Source of the DNA: Lysobacterales bacterium | GTDB taxonomy: Bacteria; Pseudomonadota; Gammaproteobacteria; Xanthomonadales; SZUA-36 | Direction: 5' to 3' | Length of the DNA: 22,572 nt | Assembly: GCA_009692275.1 (NCBI GenBank) | Contig: SHZL01000010.1 | Location: forward strand, 1-22,572 | Shown: one piece after another, positions 1 to 8,320 of the stretch | How the letters are laid out: the number at the start of each line of letters is the position of its first letter | Position numbering within the stretch: position 1 is the stretch's first letter | Translations under genes and position numbers: made by a program | The notes under the pieces: model-generated | Seen by the model: only the letters and a program-made list of their open reading frames with translations | What the model was told of the DNA's origin: nothing | Databases searched by the model: none

Positions 1-149
1 ACCGGCATGGACAGTTGCGCCAGCTCACTCGGGCTCTGGAAGTACAGCATATTCTGCTGCAATGAATAGAACGTCACGGCGCCAGCCACGCTGACGCCAA
101 CGAGTATCAGCAATATGGCAATCAGGCGGCGCTTACGGGTGGGTGTCAT
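1..149 (-). CDS. ccmE: Cytochrome c maturation haem chaperone CcmE (5' part, cut by window edge)
   Basis: Only the first 49 codons lie in the window; the gene continues past the left edge. The translation begins MTPTRKRRLIAILLILVGVS, a short basic N-terminus followed by one hydrophobic anchor (about residues 8-28), then a periplasmic stretch with YSLQQNMLYFQSPSEL, which matches the N-terminal region of CcmE. In the family, CcmE takes haem covalently on a periplasmic His, from the CcmC complex, and passes it to the CcmF/H ligase; that His is outside the window. The ATG overlaps the ccmD stop codon (ATGA), so the two are probably translationally coupled. It is too short here to check completeness. 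Confidence 0.9.
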   Translation of the reverse strand, partial: MTPTRKRRLIAILLILVGVSVAGAVTFYSLQQNMLYFQSPSELAQLSMP

Positions 150-298
150 CGGTTCGCCACATCAGTTTGATCGCGTAATTTAAGCAGGCGGATCGTGCGT
201 AGCGCTTTCCTCGCCCGCAAAAGAGGCCTGAGCGCGGTCCACAACAGAATCAATGCAGTTGCGCCGTAAGCCGACCAGATGAATGGTGCATGATTCAT
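146..298 (-). CDS. ccmD: Small haem exporter accessory protein CcmD
   Basis: A 50-residue ORF sits exactly between ccmC and ccmE, overlapping each by 4 bp (ATGA at both ends). The protein starts MNHAPFIWSAYGATALILLW: a short periplasmic N-terminus with the F-x-W-x-A-Y-G pattern typical of CcmD, a single transmembrane helix, and an Arg/Lys-rich cytoplasmic tail (RPLLRARKALRTIRLLKLR). In the family, CcmD is needed to release holo-CcmE from the CcmABC complex. Size, position and topology agree with this; sequence conservation in CcmD is low, so the call leans on context. Confidence 0.88.
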   Translation of the reverse strand: MNHAPFIWSAYGATALILLWTALRPLLRARKALRTIRLLKLRDQTDVANR

Positions 299-1089
299 GA
301 ATCGCTGCCTTCCTTCTGCAAGGGGGTGGTTTTTTTGTCAATTGCATCCTGGACCCAGGCTTTGCGCACGTCCTGTTCCAGCAGCACTACACGCGCCCGG
401 GTAAGCACATTGGCGGCGTAAAAAAACTTTGTGGCAACAGCCATGATCAGCAAGGGCCACAACATGCTTGGATGAATGGTACTGTCAGTGGCGCTGATGC
501 TGCTGCCCTGGTGCAGGGTGTTCCACCATTTGACGGAGAAATGAATGATGGGCAAATTAACCAGCCCAACCAGAGCCAGCAGGCAGGCTGCCCTTGCGGC
601 TTTGCGCGGTTCGTCGAACGCATGGTACAAGGCCATGACACCGATGAAGAGGAAAAGTAAAACCAACTCACTGGTCAGGCGCGCGTCCCAGACCCAATAG
701 GTGCCCCACGTCGGGCGGCCCCATAAGGAGCCCGAGATCAGGGCAGCAAGGGTAAATGCCGCTCCGATGGGCGCACTGCTCATGGCCAGGATCTCCATCA
801 TGCGGATGCGCCACACCAGCGCAACAAAACCCATAACTGCCATGGCGCCATAAATCAGCATCGACATCCATGCGGCCGGCACATGGATATACATTATGCG
901 GACGCTTTCACCTTGCTGGTAGTCTGCCGGTGAATCAAACAGCCCAAGGTACAGACCGCCAAGCGTCAGCACAATGAACAGCGCCCAAAACCAGGGGATC
1001 AGCTTCCCGGCGAACTGGTAGAACCATGGCGGTGATCCCAGTTTGTGAATAAACACTACGAAAGCATTTTTTCCGGGTCTCGTATTCAT
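295..1089 (-). CDS. ccmC: Haem-handling membrane protein CcmC
   Basis: A 264-residue polytopic membrane protein with the tryptophan-rich haem-handling (WWD) motif WGTYWVWD at about residues 128-135. It also has two periplasmic-loop histidine regions expected of the family: YIHVPAAW (His69) and IIHFSVKWWNTLHQ (His183). Family knowledge: CcmC binds haem in the outer leaflet or periplasm and loads it onto CcmE, with CcmA and CcmB driving release. I chose the ATG at 1089; an in-frame TTG three codons upstream (1098) is possible, and neither has a strong Shine-Dalgarno sequence. Its stop overlaps the ccmD start by 4 bp, and it follows ccmB after 28 bp, so it belongs to one ccm operon. Confidence 0.95.
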   Translation of the reverse strand: MNTRPGKNAFVVFIHKLGSPPWFYQFAGKLIPWFWALFIVLTLGGLYLGLFDSPADYQQGESVRIMYIHVPAAWMSMLIYGAMAVMGFVALVWRIRMMEILAMSSAPIGAAFTLAALISGSLWGRPTWGTYWVWDARLTSELVLLFLFIGVMALYHAFDEPRKAARAACLLALVGLVNLPIIHFSVKWWNTLHQGSSISATDSTIHPSMLWPLLIMAVATKFFYAANVLTRARVVLLEQDVRKAWVQDAIDKKTTPLQKEGSDS

Positions 1090-1117
1090 CTTGACCAATT
1101 AGTTTCATGAAATGGGT

Positions 1118-1813
1118 TCATGACAGGCTGATCTTTAACGCAGCCGCAGCAGCGAACGGCGCCAATGTAAGGGATGCAATCAGGCCGGCAGTCAACAAGC
1201 CCAGGAACGCACCGTAGGGCAAGCCGTCCGCGGCTGCCATGATACCACCGGTGGCGACGATCAAAACCGGCACGTATAGAGGAAAAACCAGCAATGAAAG
1301 CAACTGGCCGCCGCGGCGCAAGCTAACGGTCAAACCTGCGCCGATGGCCCCGATGAAGCTGAGTATGGGTGTGGCCAGGGCAAGGCTGGCAACCATGACC
1401 CCCATGGATGGCCTTGGCAGGTTCATCCAGATGGCCAGCAAAGGCGACATCAGGACCAGGGGCAGGCCTGCCACCAGCCAGTGCGCCAGGATTTTTGCCA
1501 GCACGATGACGGTAAGCGGATGGCCGCTGATCACGTACTGTTCCAGCGTACCGTCCTCGAAATCGGAACGAAACAGGCTTTCAAGGGAAATAACGGTGGC
1601 CAGCAAAGCGGCAATCCACAGCACGCCCGGTGCAATGCGTCCCAATAAGGCCGGCTCAGGACCAATGCCGAGCGGAAAAAGGCTGACAACCACCAACAGG
1701 AACATCACCGGCAGCAGCAGTTCTGTGCGCCGCCGGAAAGCCAAAAGCAGGTCACGGCGAAGCAGTGCAAAGAATGCCCGGGAAACACGGGTGTTGTGCA
1801 CAGGCGGGTTCAT
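1118..1813 (-). CDS. ccmB: Haem exporter ABC permease CcmB
   Basis: A 231-residue hydrophobic protein with about six predicted membrane segments and the CcmB-like start RDLLLAFRRRTELLLPVMFL, followed by LFRSDFEDGTLEQYVISG, a recognisable family stretch just after the second helix. It is the membrane subunit that pairs with the ATPase CcmA; the complex works with CcmC/D to release haem-loaded CcmE. The start ATG overlaps the ccmA stop (ATGA), which fixes the start and implies translational coupling. Its length is close to the usual size of about 220 residues. No frameshift or missing segment is visible. Confidence 0.95.
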   Translation of the reverse strand: MNPPVHNTRVSRAFFALLRRDLLLAFRRRTELLLPVMFLLVVVSLFPLGIGPEPALLGRIAPGVLWIAALLATVISLESLFRSDFEDGTLEQYVISGHPLTVIVLAKILAHWLVAGLPLVLMSPLLAIWMNLPRPSMGVMVASLALATPILSFIGAIGAGLTVSLRRGGQLLSLLVFPLYVPVLIVATGGIMAAADGLPYGAFLGLLTAGLIASLTLAPFAAAAALKISLS

Positions 1814-2403
1814 AAGCGGTGAGCGCCGGAAATCAATTCAATTTCCGTCCTGTCCTTTATGCCGGGGCGGTGCCGGCCATGTGAAGCCAAAACGCAACTA
1901 CCGCCCAGCTGCACGTGTTCTGCCAACAATCCATCGACCAGCTCTATGCCTTCATCGTCCAGGCTGGAATAGGGCTCATCCAGCAGCCACAATTCGGCGG
2001 GGATCAATAGCAGGCGGACCAGTGCACAACGCTTGCGCTGGCCAGCTGAGAGTGTCCGTGCCGGCTGGTGAGCAACCCGGTGCAGGCCTGCCCGGAAAAT
2101 TACCTCGTCAACAGAATGCCGCCTCGTGTCATGGAAATCACGCACAAACCGGACATTTTCTGCAACGCTGAGGTCGTCTTTGATGGCCAGGGAATGCCCG
2201 ACATAAGCTGTGCCTTGTGCGCTTGACAGTAACGTTCCACTGGTCGGCGTCAGTATGCCTGCCAGGAGCCGGATCAGGGTGGTCTTGCCACAACCGTTGG
2301 CGCCGGTGATCAATAACACGGCGCCGCGATCCAGATGGAAGTCCAGCGGCTCGAATACCGGCTGAAAGTGGCGTTCCAGAGTGATCTGTGAAACTGCAAG
2401 CAT
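1810..2403 (-). CDS. ccmA: Cytochrome c maturation ABC ATPase CcmA
   Basis: A compact 197-residue ABC ATPase. In order it shows Walker A GANGCGKT (34-41), signature LSAGQ (118-122), Walker B LWLLDEP (138-144), the D-loop SSLD and the H-loop His175 (ASHGRH). The short length and the pairing with ccmB immediately downstream identify CcmA rather than a generic transporter ATPase. It is cytoplasmic, and ATP hydrolysis powers release of holo-CcmE from the CcmC/D/E complex. It is the first gene of the visible ccm cluster, so the operon promoter should be in the divergent spacer to its right. The start codon is ATG at 2403. Confidence 0.95.
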   Translation of the reverse strand: MLAVSQITLERHFQPVFEPLDFHLDRGAVLLITGANGCGKTTLIRLLAGILTPTSGTLLSSAQGTAYVGHSLAIKDDLSVAENVRFVRDFHDTRRHSVDEVIFRAGLHRVAHQPARTLSAGQRKRCALVRLLLIPAELWLLDEPYSSLDDEGIELVDGLLAEHVQLGGSCVLASHGRHRPGIKDRTEIELISGAHRL

Positions 2404-2688
2404 GGGTTCACGGAAGGGTTTGTTCAGAGTTTGCGCTATGCTAAGGACTTGTCAGCGGCAAGTCCATGTACAAGCAGCAAATGATTGATGCAAGTCAGTG
2501 CTTCTTTCCAGGCAGGGTTCGTTTTCACCCCGGAGAGAGCGGTTATTTGTCAAATTTGGGTCTGCTACGGACAAGTCCGGCTTTCCGGCTTGGGCTATGC
2601 TGTCAGTTGGATTCGGGGAGCTTGCGCGCGCCGCGTGTGGGTTGGTCCCCACCGCCTGATATGAGAGCTACATCCTTGGAGCTGCCAA
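2404..2688. promoter_or_regulatory. Divergent intergenic region between ccmA and gor
   Basis: This 285-bp spacer must hold promoters for both the ccm cluster (leftward) and gor (rightward). No convincing ORF is seen; the frames crossing it lack good starts or run into gor. Visible structure: a hairpin GGACTTG/CAAGTCC at 2445-2465 (7-bp stem), and a second, inverted copy of the same nonamer at 2570-2578 (GACAAGTCC). There is also a direct repeat of GCTATGCT at 2435-2442 and 2594-2601. The two TATGCT elements resemble plus-strand -10 boxes, but I see no matching -35 hexamers. A strong Shine-Dalgarno, TTGGAG, lies 7 nt before the gor TTG codon. Confidence 0.4.
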
Positions 2689-4071
2689 TTGAATCCTTTT
2701 GACTTTGACCTCTTCGTGCTTGGCGCGGGTTCCGGTGGAGTGCGCGCCGCCCGTGTTGCCGCCGCCCATGGCGCCAGGGTAGCGATATGCGAAGAAAGCA
2801 GGGTCGGCGGAACCTGTGTCATTCGCGGCTGCGTGCCCAAGAAACTACTGGTCTATGCATCTCATTTTGCCGAAGAGTTCGAGGATGCGGCCGGGTTCGG
2901 ATGGACTGTCGCGCGGCCAAAGTTCAGTTGGCCTGACCTGATCGCCGCCAAGGACAGGGAAATTGGCCGCTTGAACGGCTTTTATCTGCGACTGCTGAAG
3001 GATTCAGGCGTCACATTGTTTCAGCAGCGCGGTAGTTTCGTGGGCGCACACAGTGTGTGTGTCGGCGACCGCGTGGTGAGCGCAGCGCATATTTTGATTG
3101 CCACCGGAGGGCGTCCATGGATCCCGGGCATCCCGGGAAGTGAACATGCCATTACCTCGAACGAAGCGTTTGATCTTGCTGAGTTGCCTGGACGAATACT
3201 GATGGTTGGCGGGGGTTATATTGCCTGTGAATTTGCCGGCATCTTTAATGGCTTGGGCGCCAACGTGACGCAGTCGTACCGCCGGGATGCGGTATTACGC
3301 GGGTTTGACCAGGACGTGCGCGAGTTTGTTGGCCAGGAAATGCAAAACAAGGGCATTTGCCTGCGCCTGCTGAGCGAAGTGGAGCAAATTCACCGTCAAC
3401 CCGGTTCCGCCGGCCTGAATGTACGATTTGCTGATGGCACGGTCCTCGAGGTTGACCAGGTCATGTTTGCCACCGGGCGCATACCCAATGTCGCCGGCCT
3501 GGACATCCAAAACAGCGGTGTAGAGGTAAACCCGGACGGAAGAGTGCGGGTGGACGAGTTTTCCCGCACCAACGTGGACCATATTTATGCGGTGGGTGAC
3601 GTCACCAGCCGGCTGAACCTGACCCCGGTGGCGATTTATGAAGGACATGCTTTTGCCGATTCAGTTTTTGGCGGGAAAGCACGTTCCGTGACACATGAAT
3701 TGGTCCCGTCCGCCGTTTTTTCCCAGCCCCCCGTGGGCACGGTTGGATTCAGCGAAGCGGATGCGCAGCACCATTTTGGAGAAATTGATGTCTACAGTTC
3801 ACGATTTCTCCCTTTGAAACATACCTTGTCCGGCAGAAAGGAGCGAACCCTGATGAAACTGATTGTCGCCAGGGCAACACAGAAAGTGGTCGGGATACAC
3901 ATCGTCGGCCAGGACGCTCCGGAAATTGTCCAGGGCTTCGCCGTAGCGGTAAAATCGGGTTTGAGCAAAGACCAGTTTGACGCCACCATCGGCATCCACC
4001 CGACTGCAGCTGAAGAGTTGGTGACCATGAGACATCCGGTCAATCGTCAAGACGGTCGGCAAGGCCAGTGA
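2689..4071 (+). CDS. gor: Glutathione-disulfide reductase
   Basis: A 460-residue FAD/NADPH pyridine-nucleotide disulfide oxidoreductase. Seen in order: FAD dinucleotide motif GAGSGG (12-17); redox disulfide GGTCVIRGCVPKK with Cys43 and Cys48; NADPH-binding motif GGGYIACEFAG followed by the basic stretch YRRDAVLRGFD, as expected for NADPH; second FAD motif IYAVGDVT; and the C-terminal catalytic HPTAAEE (His437, Glu442). The CVIRGCVPKK form of the active site is characteristic of glutathione reductases rather than lipoamide dehydrogenase or mercuric reductase. It reduces GSSG to GSH in the cytoplasm. It starts at TTG (2689) with a good Shine-Dalgarno (TTGGAG, 2676-2681). It ends 11 bp before the protease gene. 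Confidence 0.95.
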   Translation: MNPFDFDLFVLGAGSGGVRAARVAAAHGARVAICEESRVGGTCVIRGCVPKKLLVYASHFAEEFEDAAGFGWTVARPKFSWPDLIAAKDREIGRLNGFYLRLLKDSGVTLFQQRGSFVGAHSVCVGDRVVSAAHILIATGGRPWIPGIPGSEHAITSNEAFDLAELPGRILMVGGGYIACEFAGIFNGLGANVTQSYRRDAVLRGFDQDVREFVGQEMQNKGICLRLLSEVEQIHRQPGSAGLNVRFADGTVLEVDQVMFATGRIPNVAGLDIQNSGVEVNPDGRVRVDEFSRTNVDHIYAVGDVTSRLNLTPVAIYEGHAFADSVFGGKARSVTHELVPSAVFSQPPVGTVGFSEADAQHHFGEIDVYSSRFLPLKHTLSGRKERTLMKLIVARATQKVVGIHIVGQDAPEIVQGFAVAVKSGLSKDQFDATIGIHPTAAEELVTMRHPVNRQDGRQGQ

Positions 4072-4082
4072 AGGAATCAGTC

Positions 4083-7000
4083 ATGCATTCAGGATGGAAC
4101 AGGGTTTTAGTCGTGCTGGCCAGTTGTCTGGCTGCATCAGTGTCGGCCGGGGATAAGCTGGCTCCGCCTGATCAGCTGCAACGCTATATCGTGGAATTCC
4201 ACGATTCCGCATTGGCTGCCTATGCGGGCGGGAAACTTGCGCTGCCGCTGCAGTCATCGCAGCCGGAGCGCCTTGAGGCCACCAGCCCTGCTGTCACCGG
4301 GGCGCGAAAACTGGATGTGCGTTCGCCGCAATCACGAGCTTACCTGGACTACCTTGATCAAACCCACGCGCTGTTCAAAGTACAGGCAGCACGGTTACTG
4401 GGCCGCTCCATACAGCCGGATGCTGTTTATCGTTACGCCCTCAATGGCATGGCTCTGGATCTGACCGCCAGCGAAGCTGCGGGTCTCGCCTCATCCCCCA
4501 TGGTCAAGTCTGTCCGCAAAGATACGCGGCAGCGGTTGCACACCGATGCCGGCCCGAAATGGATAGGCGCTGCCGAGATCTGGTCCGGGCAGAGCGGTTT
4601 TGCGGCGAACCGTGGCGAGGGAATGGTTATCGGCATCATTGATTCGGGCATTAACTGGGATCACCCTTCGTTTGACGACCCGGCTACGGATGGCTACCAC
4701 CATGTCAACCCGCAAGGCTCCGGGCTTGGCCTGTGCAGCGATCCCGCGGTTTCCTGCAATAACAAGCTGATCGGGGTGTACGATTTCATCGAGGATGACC
4801 CGGGCACGGATGAAGTGGAGGAAAACACCAATGGCAAGGACAATTCCGGGCATGGCAGTCACGTGGCCTCGATTGCCGCAGGCGATCCGGTCAACGTTAC
4901 CTTTGCGGGCGGCGTAACTACCGATATTTCAGGCGTTGCACCGCGCGCCAACATCATAGCCTACCGGGTGTGTTACGTCGGCGACCCTCCGGCCGCCGAC
5001 GGCGGCGGGTGCATGGGTTCAGCCATTCTTTTGGCCATTGACCAGGCCATTGCGGACGGTGTCGATGTCATCAACTACTCCATTGGCACGGATGCGTTTA
5101 ATCCGTGGTCGCCAGGCAGCATTCCAATGGCCTATCTCAACGCGCGTAATGCAGGAATATTCGTTGCAACCTCGGCAGGTAACTCCGGGCCCAATGCCAG
5201 CACAGTAGGTTCTCCCGGGAACGCGCCCTGGATGTTTTCCGTGGGGAATGCAACGCACGACCGGGTTTTTGCCAGCATTGTGCAGGGCCTCAGCGGCGGT
5301 TCTACTACGCCACCAGGCGACCTGACTGGCGCCGGTTTGGGTGGGGGCCTGGTGGCCAGGAAAATCGTGCATGCCAGGGACTACGGATTTGCGCTGTGCG
5401 GCACCGGCACTGCCGAGCTTAAATCCAGCTGCTCAGGTAACCTGGGTTTGAGTAACCCGTGGAAAGGATCAACGCCCTTCAGCGGCGAAATCGTCGTGTG
5501 CGACCGGGGTGAATACGGGCGCGTGGAGAAGGGTAAGAACGTACTGCTGGCAGGTGCGAGTGGTTTTATCCTCGCCAATACCAGCGGGGACGGCGACTCC
5601 ATAGTTGCTGATGAGCATTGTTTGCCTGCCAGCCACATTGGTGCCACAGATGGCGACAAACTGCGCGCCTGGCTGGCTACTGGTACAGGTCATCGCGGGG
5701 CCATTTCAGGCTTTACCCTGGTCAGGGACGACAAATTTGCCGACCAGGTTAACGCCAGCAGTTCTCGCGGGCCGGCCACCTCACCAGTGCAGAACATCCT
5801 GAAACCCAATGTCATTGCCCCCGGCACGTCCATTCTCGGTGCGTCCGATACAGACCAGGATTTACTGATCCTCACAGGTACTTCGATGTCCTCGCCGCAT
5901 ATGGCAGGAGCCGCAGCGCTGGTGCGGGCAGTGCATACAGACTGGAGCGTGGCGCAAGTGGCGTCGGCACTGGAAACGACGGCAACGGCTGAACTTGCGA
6001 AGGACCACCACGGTACTGTAGCGACACCCCATGAGCGTGGAGCGGGCCGGCCCAGGCTTGGCGAAGCTGTTAACGCCGGGTTATTCCTTGATGTAAGCGG
6101 CGCCCAGTTCAGCAGTGCCAATCCGGCCGCCGGTGGAGACCCCGGGAGCCTCAACCTGTCCAGCCTGGTGGATGCTTCCTGCCAGGGAAGTTGCAGTTTC
6201 AGTCGCACCTTCACGGACCAGATGGGTGGCGGGAACTGGACTGCAACAGCCATCAATTTTCCAGCGGGTGTGCAGGTGGTGATTACACCTGCGACTTTTA
6301 CTCTTGCCAACCACGCGGCGAAAACCGTCAGCGTCAGTGTGAACCTGCTGCCGTCCGGAATCGTGGGTGAATGGGTGTACGGCGAGATCCGCCTGACTGC
6401 TGCAGGATCATCCGATCAGGTGCTGACCGTAGCGGTGTACTCCTCCGGTGGCGACTTGCCGGATGAGTGGTTGATTACTGACAAGCGGGACACGGGCTGG
6501 AAAGAGTTCTCCCTTGGCAATCTGACGGCGATGCCGGATGCGACCTTTACCAGCGGTGGCCTGGTGCCAAAAACCCGCACCACCAGGACCCTGAAACAGG
6601 ATCCAACCGCCAGCAGTCCGCAAGCGGAGAAAGGGCATCTGCTGGCAGCTGAAGACCCGTTCGATGGTGGCGAAGGCGTATTTACTGTTTGGCATAACCT
6701 GCCGCAAGGTGGATTGTGGTTGCACGCCGAAACCCTGGCGTCCACAGCACAGGACCTTGACCTGTTTGTCGGCCGGGATGATGACGGAGATGGCGCAGCG
6801 AGCGAGGAAGAGCAGATATGCACAAGCTCTTCACCAACAGACCTTGAAAACTGCGACCTGTTTAACATTCCGGCTGGAAATTACTGGGTCGTGGTACAGA
6901 ACTGGGATGGCACGGTCGCCAGCGGTGATGAGGTTACCCTGGTCAGCGCGGCCGTGGAAAGCGGAAATCAGGCGTCGCTGATTGCAACTGGCCCGGGTAA

Positions 7001-8276
7001 GGTCGCAGCCAATGCGAACTTTACGGTCCGTGCCAGCTGGCGTGACGTGAATGCGACCTCAGGCGAAGAGTGGCTGGGGGCAGTCGGCGTTGGCACGCGA
7101 AGCGATAAGCCTAATAACATCGGCGTTATACCAGTGTACTTTAATCGCAACGGCTATGACGCGCCCCAGACCTTGCCCTTGATGAATGGCAGCACGCACA
7201 GGATAGGCCTGGGCGCCAACGCCATGCACGACCGCATGTTCATTGATGTGCCCGACGGCGTGACCAGCCTGAATGTGGCTGCGCACGGGGAAGGCAGCAG
7301 CCAGAACAATGCACTGAAAGTTGAACTGTTTCGCCAGGATTTCAATGTGGCCCTGGGCTCTCCACCCTTCGCCCAGCTACCGAGTGGCCTCGCCCTGACT
7401 GGCACGGCATCGGGCTCGGGTGGAAACGGCCCATCAATTACCCTGAACGGTTCAGTCCCTGCAGGTCGTTACTTCGTCAAGCTGACGAACACTTCAGCAT
7501 CGGCGGCGTCAGCCACGGTCACCGCCACTGCGAACTCCGTTCCCTCGACACTCAGTCCACACCGGGGATTGTGGAGCTTCAACCGTGGCATTTCCCAGGG
7601 CGTCGAATGGAACAGCGCTGGCGAAAATGATTTCCTCCTCTGGTATACCTATGACGATGCAGGTCAGCCGACCTGGTACATCGCCAGTGGATTGGCCGCG
7701 ACCGGAAATATCTGGACCGCCGACTTGCTACGCGTGACCAACGATGGCGGGAAACAGCAGGAAAACATCGTGGGAGAGGTGTCAGTAACCTTTATCGCTG
7801 ACGACCAGATGGTCTTCAGCTATGCCGTTCTGGGGCAATCCGGATTCGACGCCCTTCGCCCGCTTGGCCCCAATACCTGCCCGGTGATCAGTGGTGGTCC
7901 CAAAAGCTATACCGGCGCCTGGTACCGGGGCGTTGCTGGCCTGGGCGGAGCAAGTATTGTGGTGTCTCAGTCGGCCCAGGCACAGGTGCATTACCTTTAC
8001 GATGCCTCCGGTGAACCTCGCTGGATCATTGCCGCCGATGACAGTAACCAGTCTGCGACGGCCGAGGAAATTCCATTGTTGCAGTTCAAGGGTTTTTGCG
8101 CGGCGTGCCCGTCCACGGCCATTTCCTCTGATACCATCGGCACCGTGAAACGGACGTTCACCAATCAAACTGCGGGGAAATGGACACTGAACTTCAGCCT
8201 GGACTCGCCCCTTGTACAAACCATCAATCGCACCGACAACATTGTGAAACTGTCTGATACTTTGGATTGCGAATAA
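4083..8276 (+). CDS. Secreted subtilisin-like (S8) serine protease, multidomain
   Basis: A 1397-residue exported protease. Layout: N-terminal signal (residues 1-22, probable cut after SVSA), inhibitor-I9-type propeptide (about 35-150), then the S8 catalytic domain. The triad is visible as Asp187 (GIIDSGIN), His257 (GHGSHVA) and Ser601 (GTSMSSPH), with a PA-like insert near 410-540 (GEIVVCDRGEYG). A fibronectin-III-like region (about 680-780) and a PPC-like domain with DLDLFVGRDDDGDG (891-904, possible calcium loop) follow. At the C-terminus is a duplicated Trp-rich beta module (1160-1275 and 1276-1397). ATG at 4083 has AAGGA 7 nt upstream; an in-frame GTG at 4068 is the alternative. LASC (12-15) also resembles a lipobox. 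Likely a degradative extracellular or surface enzyme; the substrate is unknown. Confidence 0.93.
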   Translation: MHSGWNRVLVVLASCLAASVSAGDKLAPPDQLQRYIVEFHDSALAAYAGGKLALPLQSSQPERLEATSPAVTGARKLDVRSPQSRAYLDYLDQTHALFKVQAARLLGRSIQPDAVYRYALNGMALDLTASEAAGLASSPMVKSVRKDTRQRLHTDAGPKWIGAAEIWSGQSGFAANRGEGMVIGIIDSGINWDHPSFDDPATDGYHHVNPQGSGLGLCSDPAVSCNNKLIGVYDFIEDDPGTDEVEENTNGKDNSGHGSHVASIAAGDPVNVTFAGGVTTDISGVAPRANIIAYRVCYVGDPPAADGGGCMGSAILLAIDQAIADGVDVINYSIGTDAFNPWSPGSIPMAYLNARNAGIFVATSAGNSGPNASTVGSPGNAPWMFSVGNATHDRVFASIVQGLSGGSTTPPGDLTGAGLGGGLVARKIVHARDYGFALCGTGTAELKSSCSGNLGLSNPWKGSTPFSGEIVVCDRGEYGRVEKGKNVLLAGASGFILANTSGDGDSIVADEHCLPASHIGATDGDKLRAWLATGTGHRGAISGFTLVRDDKFADQVNASSSRGPATSPVQNILKPNVIAPGTSILGASDTDQDLLILTGTSMSSPHMAGAAALVRAVHTDWSVAQVASALETTATAELAKDHHGTVATPHERGAGRPRLGEAVNAGLFLDVSGAQFSSANPAAGGDPGSLNLSSLVDASCQGSCSFSRTFTDQMGGGNWTATAINFPAGVQVVITPATFTLANHAAKTVSVSVNLLPSGIVGEWVYGEIRLTAAGSSDQVLTVAVYSSGGDLPDEWLITDKRDTGWKEFSLGNLTAMPDATFTSGGLVPKTRTTRTLKQDPTASSPQAEKGHLLAAEDPFDGGEGVFTVWHNLPQGGLWLHAETLASTAQDLDLFVGRDDDGDGAASEEEQICTSSSPTDLENCDLFNIPAGNYWVVVQNWDGTVASGDEVTLVSAAVESGNQASLIATGPGKVAANANFTVRASWRDVNATSGEEWLGAVGVGTRSDKPNNIGVIPVYFNRNGYDAPQTLPLMNGSTHRIGLGANAMHDRMFIDVPDGVTSLNVAAHGEGSSQNNALKVELFRQDFNVALGSPPFAQLPSGLALTGTASGSGGNGPSITLNGSVPAGRYFVKLTNTSASAASATVTATANSVPSTLSPHRGLWSFNRGISQGVEWNSAGENDFLLWYTYDDAGQPTWYIASGLAATGNIWTADLLRVTNDGGKQQENIVGEVSVTFIADDQMVFSYAVLGQSGFDALRPLGPNTCPVISGGPKSYTGAWYRGVAGLGGASIVVSQSAQAQVHYLYDASGEPRWIIAADDSNQSATAEEIPLLQFKGFCAACPSTAISSDTIGTVKRTFTNQTAGKWTLNFSLDSPLVQTINRTDNIVKLSDTLDCE

Positions 8277-8320
8277 TGGGTTTACTGTCAAACTCCCTTA
8301 CAAAGTAGAAAAGAGAAACC

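Noticed and set aside
1239..2171. 310-codon plus-strand ORF
   Set aside because: It is antisense to ccmB and ccmA, both of which show complete family motifs; the translation is Arg/Pro/Ser-rich with no recognisable domain.
2689..4071. Mercuric reductase or lipoamide dehydrogenase as an alternative to glutathione reductase
   Set aside because: The CVIRGCVPKK active site, basic NADPH-binding stretch and absence of an N-terminal metal-binding domain or C-terminal Cys pair favour glutathione reductase.
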